NCBI GenBank assembly: GCA_951812925.1
Contig: OX638372.1
Location: 9,949,410 to 10,013,409 of the forward strand
DNA: 64,000 nucleotides
Reading direction: 5' to 3'
Source: Calliopum simillimum
Lineage: Eukaryota; Arthropoda; Insecta; Diptera; Lauxaniidae
Translations under genes and position numbers: made by a program
Part shown: piece by piece, positions 12,701-24,700 of the stretch
Position numbering within the stretch: the stretch's first letter is position 1
Layout of the letters: every line of letters begins with the position of its first letter
Notes under the pieces: model-generated
Seen by the model: the letters and a program-made list of their open reading frames with translations, nothing else
Told to the model about the DNA's origin: nothing
The model's database searches: none

Positions 12701-15700
12701 TCCAAGTTATTACAGTCAATAGTATTTAACTTTCTGAACAACATCCATTATCCGACTAGATACTACCTAATTTCATTCTATCACCTCTGATTTCAAACGT
12801 TATTTTCTAACGACTTCATTGTATACATTTTTTAGACATTTTTGCAGAAGTTCCCCGCTTTTCGAATATTTTGGCTCATTTTCTCATATATTATTCTCAA
12901 TCTCTTGCAAGATTTTCCTCTTGTTTTCGCTCAATTTAGCATGTTTTCGTGCATTATCCTTAGTCATTTTCATATATTTTTGCACGATTTCAACGCATTA
13001 TTTTTAGGTTTCTTAAAAAATTCTTTCTAATTAGCCCATTTTTGTTTTTTTTTGGGGGTTTTTCGAGTTCTTTTTTTATTTAACACAATTATGTCTTCTT
13101 AAGCTTCATATAACAAAAAATTGCCCCACAGTTCGCGACTGAGCATCTTAAAGTTGTAAGTCGAAGAAAAAGCACAAAAAAAAATATCAAACCTCCAACA
13201 ACAACGAAAGTTGTTCCACCACCACCACCAGCGAGTAGATGATAACGAAAAGAAAAACTTAACAGCAGCAATGAAAGTGAATTCCAGGCAACCATCTACA
13301 CATGTGTGAGTGTTAGTACATTCGTATGTATACACACATACCGTATGCGTGTATATGTCACTAAGCAAATTTTCCTTGACTTCATGTTGCCAGTGCGGTA
13401 AGTGCTGCTACTGGCGCAATTGTCCCAACTGAGTTCACATCAGTTATGTTGCCATCCATTGAACCGTGCGAACGTCTCGGGTACGTTACATTACAAGTAA
13501 CAACAGTCGGGGTGTAACAAAGTTCAGTTCCTTATACGTGAAGTTTCCTGTTCGAAAAAAAAGAAGGAGAAATAACTCAATTCCCTGCGCGGTATTTGTC
13601 GAACAACGATAACAAGATTTCAAAAGTGCCCGAATTGTTTTGTGTTTGTGATAAATCGCCCCAGTATTGCATTGTCATGTTGGGCAACAAGAAGTGTTCT
13701 CGCACAAATTATTTCACTTTGCGTTTATCGCAATTTGATTTCTTTCATATTTTAAGTAAGTTCGTCTAACTTTCTTTAACTTGTGCAAGCAATTTTTCCC
13801 TCTTCGCGGTCTACACGTGGGAGTGATTTTGTAACGTGTGATTTTAAAACAGTGATATAATGACATTTGAGTGGAAATCCTCATTGAGACTGAGATCATT
13901 CAGGCGTCGCCCTATATTGGCCTGTTTTCGATTTCGAGGTATTTTAGTGAATTTTTTTTCTTTTCCCCAAAAAATGCATGTGTAAATACTTAAATCTATT
14001 CACTTCCAACTTTTGTATGTAATTTAGCATGATGTACCCATTCACTTCTTTGCGCCAATAAAACAATTAATTTATTAATAAAACTCGGTGTAGGAGCATT
14101 ATATTTTTATTTATAAAATATTCACTTTGAAGTAAGTATTCCGGTTTCCCAACATATAATCCTGGGTATGTTTGAGACAACAATACTTCTTTTCTCCAGT
14201 GCATTTGCTGTATTAACGCTATGGTCCTACAATAATCGGAATATTACGTATTCAATGATGTCATTTATACAGTACTAGTTGCCCGGGAGCGACTTCGTTT
14301 GCCCGTTCCCGATACCCTTTTGAAAAAGGATATACCTTATCTCATTCATATCTGTCAAACAGTCTCAAAAAGTAATTTTTATATCTCTGTATTGGAAATT
14401 TTTCCAGCGTTTATCATTTGTCCTGGTGCCAGAATTTTTTGATATTTCGAGTGAAGTCGACAGTATTTCAAATAAGAGTTTGTTCTGGAATCACACAGCA
14501 TGTCTTGGAAAGAAAAAATCATGCAAATCTTATAACTGCTTTTTGAATTATGGGATTTTCCAAGAACCCGGAATAAGCCGAGGGTATTTCAAACTGAAGT
14601 GTATCCTTAAACCTTGCCATGCAAGGCATAGGGCCAATCTCTATAAAGGAAACAAAAAATCATGCAAATCGGACGAATGGTTCTCGAGTTATGAAGACAC
14701 AGACAGAAAGACAGACAGATGTTGTATTTTATATATTAGTATGATACATATAAAATTAAAGTCTCTTTGAGCCTTATACCCAAGAGTCTTTAGCATTTCT
14801 TAGCAATGTAAAGTTTTTTGTTTTGTTACGATATACCGGTACAAATGATGGTTAACGGAACAAAAAAATGCCTTTCAACGTGATTTAGCGGATAAGCCCA
14901 AAAATTTTAGATTCGAGTCCTGAGTAAGTCTAGAAGCTGAAAGTTATTTCATTGAGATTCGATGAAACAATAGAGAGTGCTCAGAGGCTTACATGCTAAA
15001 TGTTTGTGTTACTTAGGTCCGGATTCACAATCATTAGTTAACTAAAAACAAAGTTTTAAGCAACAATATTTTATTTTCAGTCATTAGTTAAACCCCCAAA
15101 TTTCATTGGTTGCCCATTAGTTAAGCAACAGCTGATGCTGAAGGGATAAGTAGAATAATATAAGTTTTCTGAAAATTCTGAAAATGTTTTCAGACGTAGA
15201 ATATTTTTAATCTGATATCAAAATGGACGTAGATATTGATTAAATTTGGAACAATCTTCGACGAAAAGGAATTTCGTGACAGATTTAACTTGCTCTATTA
15301 TATTTAGTTGATCTTCCTCGATTGTTAAAAAGTGTATTTTTTGGTCTTTGAAAGTGCCATTTTGTTCGAGTTTTTTGGCCAAATAGCCTTCGGGTGGTAG
15401 CGAAAATTTGCCTGAGGCTTAGAGCATTTGCAACGTTTTCCAATTTGCTTGCGAGGTCATTATACATTCTTCTTTTGTCTTGTCTGCACGAACGCCTGAC
15501 TTCTTTATTGAGAGAATTAAAGACTTTTTTGAGCGCCATTTCTTTCGTTTATAGTTTTAGCGCCGTCTCTCAGTTTTTTCGCGCTTCTTCTATTTTCAAC
15601 AAGACACCAGGTTTTCGCTCTCATCCGGTGCTTTTTGTTAGAGGATCGGAAACCACGTATTTTTTCACTGAAATTTAAGAATGCAGCCTTATCGGGGCTG

Positions 15701-18700
15701 TCCTTCTAATGCTGGAATTAGCCAAGAAGTAGCGTTTCGTAACGTAACGTCACGGTTGCTTGTCAACGTAGCATCGATTAGTGAAAACGGTAGGCAACGT
15801 CCGAAATGTCACCATACAACTTAAAAATTACTTGAAAAATTCCAGTTTTTTGTAAACAAGCATCCATTGTCTTACTTATTTTAATTAATTTTTTAAAAAA
15901 ATTCCATTTATAACATCCAAATTTAATTTATTTTATCTAACAACGTAGCGCGACGTTTGAAAATCTAATTTCAACAGGTCTCAACGATGCGTACCGCTAC
16001 TTTACGATTTCACTAATCGCTTACACGCTTCTGCCATTTGATAGAAGTCACGTTACGAAACGCTACTTCTTGGCTAATTCTGCCATTATTCTTTAGTTTT
16101 AGCACGTCGAATTTTTTTGCCACAGATTTTTCGTTGTAACGTTTAAAAGCGGCAAGTTTTATTGAATATCTGCGATGAGAAGATGGTGATCGGAGCCGAT
16201 GTCAGCGACCTTCTTTACTCATACGTCCAGGAGACTAATTTGTGTGGGAAAGCGTACTTCCAACAACAAAACTGACTGTATTGTAGGCATCAATGAGAAA
16301 CTCTTCATTTTTATTTCTCGTACCCAGACCATGTCTTCTAATCATGTGTTCAATGTTAATGTTATCTGAGCCTACTTTGGAACGGCGTGTATGGTTGGAA
16401 GATGGTAATATTTCTTGCGGGGGTTCGGAATCTGCACCAAATGAGCCTTTTATTTACAGGTTTGCATTCCATTGCTGCGTTTACTGGGTAACCTCTGGGA
16501 AAAATCTATCATAACATAACATAGCTTTTGGAAGAAACTTTTAAGGAGAAAGAGTATATCTTACTTCAAAAATAGTCGAATTAGTAATTTTTCGTGTATT
16601 TAGTCACGAATTGTGACGTAACAAGCCAGCTCTGAGCTCTGATCACGAACATACGCAGAAATAAAAAGGCTTACAAGACTTTTGATTTTATGAACTTTAT
16701 AATTTTTTTCTTAAATTTTTATAGAAAACCAAACCAATCAGATCATGCCGTAAAAGACGAAGCAGTAGAGAGTAAAGCAAAGTTGGTTTTTAGAGGGATG
16801 AATTTTTGTCAAATAATTTTTTATTGAAAGTGTTTTTGGACTTGTGTCCATAATATCAATTACGTACATATTGCTGACTTCACTGACACTTTTCTTTTGT
16901 AAAATATTTCAATTAATGGCATCTAATGTCAATTGCATGTCATAATTATGCTGTCGTTTTATGTTTCTTGTAAGTCCACTTTGAAAAACGTTTACATCTG
17001 CAATTCATCATCTACTCATCATCATCATAATAACAAAAAAAAAGTTGTGAAAATATTAAAAATTTTTTATTTAAGAAAAAAAAAATCACATACAAATATC
17101 ATTACATTCGCAATAAAAATAAACTTTCTCATTGTAAATAAATGCGAAAATGTTGTTGTTGTTGTTGTAACATTCAACTATTAAGGAATAAAAGCAAAAA
17201 AACCAACTGCAACAATTGCGAGCAAAACTCAAAGATGTGCAACACTTAGGAGAGTCAGTATCCATTGTGTTTTAACCGATATGGCAGCAGATATCATTAG
17301 AGCGATGCAAACGAGATTGACGCGTTAAACGAGTTGTTTAGCCTGGTGCCTGGTGTGTAGCTGCGAAGTGACTGACTGCAATGACAATAATAAAATAAAA
17401 ATTTAATTGAAATTAGATGAGAAATATTGCACTTTTAGTTGACTGATATCTCTGCAATAAATCAAAATGAAAATTGACGTTCATTTGCCTAGTTGTTGCT
17501 TAATGAGGTGCAGAAAGTAAAAGTGATATAAATCACACTTTAACTGACACTTAGCGACGTTTTTGAACATATTTCAAATCTAGCAAACATTATTCGCCTT
17601 TGCAATATTTTTGAATTTTCTGTTTTTTGGAAAAATTTTAACAGTTCTCGAATTTTTGGGTATTTCAAAATTGTAAAACAGTTGGCAAAAAAAAAAATTA
17701 TTTCGCATCAACAGGGAACTGAACTTACGACTCTGGAGTAACTAGGCGACTAAGCTAATGAGCCAGTTTGTGGTCACACTGTATACATACATCATTCTCG
17801 TGTCTTATTTTTATCTACTTTTCCTAAAAACAATTTATTTTTTTCTTGCTCCGCTTCAATGACTACTCCTATTTATAAAAATAATGATATTGTGCCTGTA
17901 ACTTCAAATGCTTTGGGGAACATTTTTATTAAATTTGGTGGATGAGATGGAAGCAATTCTCTCTCTGTCCTATGTGTCATTTATTTCCTCTCCGAGCATT
18001 CGGCTTCTTCAAAAATCATCCATCGTGAAAGATGAGTTCAGCGGAAAATTATACTGAGATGTTTTTGAACGAAAATTTGAATAAAACAGTGCAACACAAA
18101 AAATGTTCCTGGGGTGTTATTGTGTGTCTTTTCTGAAAGGTAATGAAAAATAAAAAAGCACGTATTTAAGCGAATATGTGCATCAGTGATTTTTTTCATT
18201 TTATGGCACCTCTAAGTTTGAAGTTTGCGTTTAATATGCAATTTTGAGATTTTGTGAAAAAACCATCTTATTATGAAATGTTGCTTATGTTCTTACCTTT
18301 ACTTTAAGCTATAGCACTTGAGAATCCACGTCTCGCTAACAAGCTTTATATAAAAGATTCTACAAAAAAGCCTTTACCGTGGTATATAATCCCGCTTCCC
18401 TTTATGAGCTAAACAAATTTATTACACTTCAAAAAGGATTCTTTCACAATTACAAGCAATACGTTGAGCGAAAAACACTTAAATTAAGGTGCAAAAATCC
18501 TTTACCTTTAACGTGGACATTTTGAAATTTTTATTTATTTCAAAAACTTGAATCTACATACATATTTCAACTATTTATTTGCGTTTTTAGTCAAAAACTC
18601 GGTTTTGTTGTAGAATCGCCCAAATTTGTGCGAAAATTGCTTTTTTTCAAAAAATACTTTCAACAGTGAAACAGTTTTTAACTTTAAATCTAAAAAACTC

Positions 18701-21700
18701 TGTTTTTCGATCTATCTTAATGTACACTAGTAAATACTATCGATCCCCGTACATTTTGGAAGATTATCGGTTTTGATTTTTAAAGAAAAAAAAATTTTTT
18801 TTCGACTTCTAAATTAGTAGCTAAATGATTTTTTTTTATTGCTCCGCCATTTGAAGTCCGATCATCTGAAGTCTGATCATAAAGTATAGTATATCGTTGT
18901 AAGTTGTTCAATGTGGGCTATATATTATTCAGAGAAGCAATTTATCTCAAATGTTTTTTTCGACTAGTTGTACTTATTATCTCAGTTATTATCACCCTTA
19001 GGTGCCAAGCGCACTTATAGAATCGTATCTCACAAAAAATCATAAAATTCATCTCTAAGAAGTTTCCTCAAAATGTTGAAATTGAGGAAGTCATAGCGAA
19101 TCTAAAACCTCAGTACAAAATATGAAAAACAGGATGTTTCAAGAACAAAAATCACTCCCTAAAACTAAACAGCAATCTTTTTTTATTTATTTCGTACTGT
19201 CCGAAATGTCAAGTGTTAAAAAAAGAATATTGCATAGTCTTAGGGGCCGGTTTTCGTTTTTGAAACATCCTGTTTTTCATATTTTCAACGATATACTATA
19301 CTTGATGATCGGACGTTAAATGGCGGAGCAATAGGAAAAAATCATTTAGCTACTTATCTAGAGGTCGAAAAAAAAATGTACTTTTCCCTTAAAAATCAAA
19401 ACCGATAAGCTTTCAAAATTAGGGGCTTACAGCGAACTTTTTATATGTGATACATACTATCTAATGTACACTACACAATTCACTTTTCCGTTGAAAATCT
19501 AAGAGCATAAACTTTAGTCACACTCAAAATTTTTGTGCATCGTTAGCGTTAACACAAAGCCGTCTTAAGGCGCATACCGACCATTTATAGTGTCTATCAT
19601 ATGTATCCACATAAGTAAAAGAAATTAACATCAACAAATTGCCCTAAGATGCTTAATTTTCAATGCTTATGTTACCATTACTAAAAAGTACAGCAACAAT
19701 ATTTACACAACAACAACTACATACATACATACATATTATATATCTATCTCAAGTCTTTAATACATAAATTTGTTCAATTTCAGCGAACAAGAAAGCCAAA
19801 CTTCTGAATGGAACCTCAAGCGTGCAGTCCTCAACGAATTCTAGCGGTAGCAACAGTCATGGTGTTAATAATAATGAAATTAATAACAACAACAACAGCA
19901 GCAACAACAACAATTATGGTGGTAGCAGCAGCAGTAGCAGCAACTATCAACATACACAAATGCATCAGCATCATCAGTCGGGAAGCAATGGCAAGAGCAA
20001 CAATAACAATGGCAACTATGCCAGTGCCACGCAATCACATTATCATCAGATACAACAGCAGCAATATCATCATCATCCACATCAGCAGCAACAACAACAA
20101 CCGCAGTACTATAGTTCTTCCATTGAGGATCACTACGAGTTGCAGCAATTCCAATTCGGTTACACTAACGGCGGTAGTGCTAATCACAACAACAACATCA
20201 ATGGCCAAGGATCACGTCCTGGTGGACCGAATTTGGTAAACAAGCAATTGGTGTTGCCATTTGTACCGCCAAGTTTCCCCAATAATTCACAAGATGGCGT
20301 TACTCATCTGATCAAACCATCGGAGTATCTGAAAAGCATCAGCGATAAAAGATCATGTCCATCATCGGCCAGGTGAGTGATACGCACGAAAGAGTTGTAC
20401 TTGTTAATGAATTGTGTAGATTAATTTAAAAGTGCGAATGTTAGAGTTGGAATTGTCAGGGCTGCGAACCGGGTTTATAATGAAGCGAGTTTTGAACCAA
20501 AATGAAATGCCGTAATAACGCCCAAAATAAAAACGAAATAACGCTCAAAAAATATGAAATAACGCCCGAAAACAAAAACGAAATAACGCCCAAACTATTT
20601 TTATATACATAAATTAATTTTGGGTATTATTTCCAAAATGATATCCACCAATTTTATATGCAAATAATTTGGGCGTTGTTTCGTTTTTGTTTTTCGGCGT
20701 TATTTTATATTTTTCGGGCGTTATTTCGTTCTTATTTTGAGCGATATTACGCCATTTAATTTTTTGGGCGTTATTTCGTTTTTTTTTTTTGGCATTATTT
20801 GGGTATTTCCATGTAAATGTGGACAAGGTATTGAAAAATTTCTCGTTTCTTTTCAACCTTCAACTATATCTAAACTAATGTTTAATTGAAGAAACATTAC
20901 GATTTAGTGTCAAAATTAAGATTGGACATTGCAATTCGTTATTATCGCGTTTTCTAGTTAATGTCTGCACATCAGAAGAAGTAAAAACGGGCATAAAAAT
21001 AAAACGGTACTTCTGCGAGGAAAGTTATGAATCTGGTGGTGACAGTAATAGTTGTGATGATAATATACCATGTGTATTTAAACCATAAATAATTTCAATC
21101 GCGATATAATAGACTTAGTTAAACAATTATTAAATTTTGATCTAGTTTTGGTTCCTGTGCATAAAAGCCAGAAGTAGTTCTTTATTATTCTTGTATTTTG
21201 ACCCAATTTTAATGTTTATACCTATGAACTTGAAAAGGCTCTCTGTATTGGTCTTAAAATCGATAGTAACGCGAGTTACCAATTTTTTTATAACGCGAGT
21301 TACCACATAGTTTTTGCATTATTTTAAAAAATACCACTTAATATTGTTGTCTCTAATAAAGAAATACTTATTGATATCTTGCTGCCTTTATTTATATCTA
21401 ATGTAAAGAAATTTACCCACAAACTTCGCAGAAACTTGCGAAAGAAATTTACGCTCTGAACATGTTGTCCAAAAATGGTAACGCGAGTTACCAGCACAAT
21501 TCACTATTTTACTGGTTAAATATAAAGTTATCACTGAAAATTTCAACTAATATGCAACAAGAACAAAGTATTTTGTTTATAAAGACCCAAATTTTATTAG
21601 TTAATCCAAAGGCTGAGCCTCAAAAGCTCCATTAAACTCTTAAAAAATGTTCTAATTGTAACGCGAGTTACCATGGAATTACCCATTTCGTTTCAACAAA

Positions 21701-24700
21701 TAATAAACGAAATAACGCCCAAAAAAAAAATCATATAAAGCCCAAATTTTTAGGCGTTTTTACCAAAATGATTATCGCTAAAATTTTTATTGAAATAATT
21801 TAGGCATTATTTCGTTTTTGTTTTTGGGCGTTATTTCCTAACGCCCCGAAATCCATATTTTCAAATAGTCTATATGTCAAATATGCGAAATCGACCAATC
21901 ATTTTTTTTTAGAATGTTTGAAAAATGTCGTGACACTCATGACATTTCGCTTTCTGCCATGGCATTACACTCATGATAATAATTCAATAGCTAGAACACT
22001 TTTTTACTAATTGAGTGAGAAAAAAATATAATGCATTAAATGACAAAATTTGCATCGATTCAACATATTGAAAACTAACAATTGACCCTGGCGAACATGA
22101 CACTTTGCTTGCCACCTCTGTAATAAGTCTCTAAGTCAAAACCTTAACCTCTTCTGTATTGCTTTTCAACAAGTATCTTTGAAGAAACCTGAAAGCTTGG
22201 AGACTAAGAACCATCTCCAATGTCGGATTGCTCACGAAATGCCTGCAAGATTATATCTCCTTATGAATTAGGCAGCTTAAATGGTGATGGCCACCTTAAA
22301 AAATTAGACATAAAAAAGTCTTTCAAAAAAATGATGTTTTAAAGCAACTAGTAAAGATTTTGTTAAAAAAAACCAAGGAACTATATCCCAGAAAAAAAAT
22401 TGGTTCAAAAGTTATTAACAATATAGTGAAGCCGTGCAAGTCTTTTTTCAGTAGAAGCGAGCAACAAGGCATCTTACGAAAAAAGTGTATATGGCATAAA
22501 ATACTTAGAATTGTCCAAAGGACACGTGTGAGTTTTTTTGGAATATAGTTCCTAGACATGTACCTATTTGAAATAGGGATTTTCAATAATAAATTAAAAA
22601 TTTTGGTCCACCAAAATACCATTTTATTTCCTGCTCTGTGCTAAATATCTCAGAAAAATTTTTTTTACAAAATCTTTACTAGTTGCTACAAAACAAAATT
22701 TTTTTGAAACAGTGGCGGATCTAAGGGGGGGAGGCGATGGGGGGATCGAGGCCCCCTCTCAAACCCAGTGATAACATTTCTTTTAAATTATATGTTAAGA
22801 TTTTAAAAACATTCTGTTATTATCTAGAAATGTAGTCAATCGGCCCCCCCCCTCTTGACAATGCTGGATCCGCCACTGTTTTGAAAACCTTTTTTATATT
22901 TAATTTCTTAGGTGGCTCACTTGAGAAATTTTTTGGCCGGATGGATACGTCACACAGTGTGCAAACTTAAGAAAACTATGCAATCCGCAAAAATCGCAGA
23001 AACAATTGCTTTGGAACAAGAAATACATAAATTGTGAAAATGTTGAGGAAGGGATTTAAAAAAAAAACTTTTTTTATAATTTTTCCCGACTATTTCTGGG
23101 GATTTGTTTTCTACGATTTCTCGTTTCACAAAATATATTTTGGACGATTTGCTTAAAGCTTTGTGGATCATTCTTTATAAATTTTGGCCGAATATTAATT
23201 TTCAATTTCAAGTAATTTTTAAATAACTATTTTGTCAGTTTCCTAATCACTAACCTTTTAGTTTTTGAGAAATCTAATGATTATTTTTTGACTGAACTTG
23301 ACCCACTGTACGTAGAGATCCATTTGCTATACAAAAGCATAATTGTTTATAGGCAAACATATGTGGATACAGTGGGCTCAGTACACTATCAGCCACATTA
23401 TGGTATGATGCGTGAAAATGACTACAATTTGCAATTTTCTAGCAACTTAAAATTTATTACGTTTTGCTCTGTTTCACCAAAGACGTTGATGATGCTGATG
23501 AGTTTGTTTGCAGTTTGTTGAAATTAAAAAATTAGCAATTTTGTAAGATAAAGAAGGCAGAAGAAATGCTGCCTACCAACCAACCAAACTGAAACAATTA
23601 GCTTTCGTCTGGTCTAGTGGGGATTAACGAGATGCGCTCGCCTGTCTGTCGTGGCTGCAGCTGATAAATTACTAAGAAGTGCATGGAACGATCAAATGAG
23701 AAATGCGTGTTTTATTGGGCAAACACGCTACCATCGCTGTTGAAGTTTGCGCTGAAAAATTTAGTTTTTTTAATTCAATTTTGCGTGTTTCTTGAAGCGC
23801 GTCTTCTTGTGATCGCCCAAAATGAAGTATTTTTTGTAAAATTCCGTTAATTGCAGCGTTAGTTGTAATTAAGAGCTGAACGTGAACGATGATACTACGA
23901 TCGAGAAGAACTTGGCCGAGGTCAGTGATATACAAAAGTGTTGAAATAAATAAAGTCATTAAAATGTTGAAAGTGTTATTTTACTGTACGGTGTATTTAG
24001 TATGCGATAACTAGAGAATGTGTTCAATTGAAATCTTATTATCAATACTTGATTTTCTTCAAAAATGGATCGATAAGAGATAGTCTTGAATTGCACTTTC
24101 TTTTTATCCTGATGTTTTTATACAGGTTTTCCACTCCAAGTAAAACCTTTTCCGAATCATATAAATCTTTTTTCAAATCAAATAAAACTTTTTGGAAGGT
24201 GTTTGGTAATACTCATCCATATTCCAAGTTTTAAAACGATAGCTACGGAGCCATATAATTTTAAGTATAGTCTTAGCAAACTTTAATTTGATTTAGAAAT
24301 AGGTTGATTTGATTTGGAGAAATGTAAATTTGATTGTTGGAAAAAGTTGAGTTTGATTTGAAATATAGTTAGGTAGCTGGTGGCAATTTTAGTATGTGAT
24401 TAAAACGTCGTTGACACTTACATGTTTAGGGTATTCCATAAAACGTGTAAACTCGTAAGTGCGTAAAGCTTACGAGCTTCTTTTTTGCGAATTTTAAAAT
24501 TGTAAAAAAAAAATGCTACCATATGTCGTAACATCGTGTCTGCCATTGCTACATTGCGTTAAAATTATTCCTAACAAAACATAGTTTCCAGTTGGCAGAC
24601 GTCCGGAACGTTGTTTAAAAAACAAAGCTCAACTATGTCATTTCATCGTCAGATGACAAGCATTAAGGCTTCTGATTTTCGTAAAAAACGAGGTTAAAGA

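Noticed and set aside
13089..13368. Two overlapping minus-strand frames with Gly or Trp runs
   Set aside because: Produced by a (CCA)n run in low-complexity sequence; no promoter, splice context or domain.
19808..20239. 143-codon frame (Thr/Ile/Met/Ala-rich) overlapping the forked-like exon, and two minus-strand frames at 19831-20080
   Set aside because: These are shadows of CAN/AAN trinucleotide repeats read in other frames; only the frame that splices in phase is coding.
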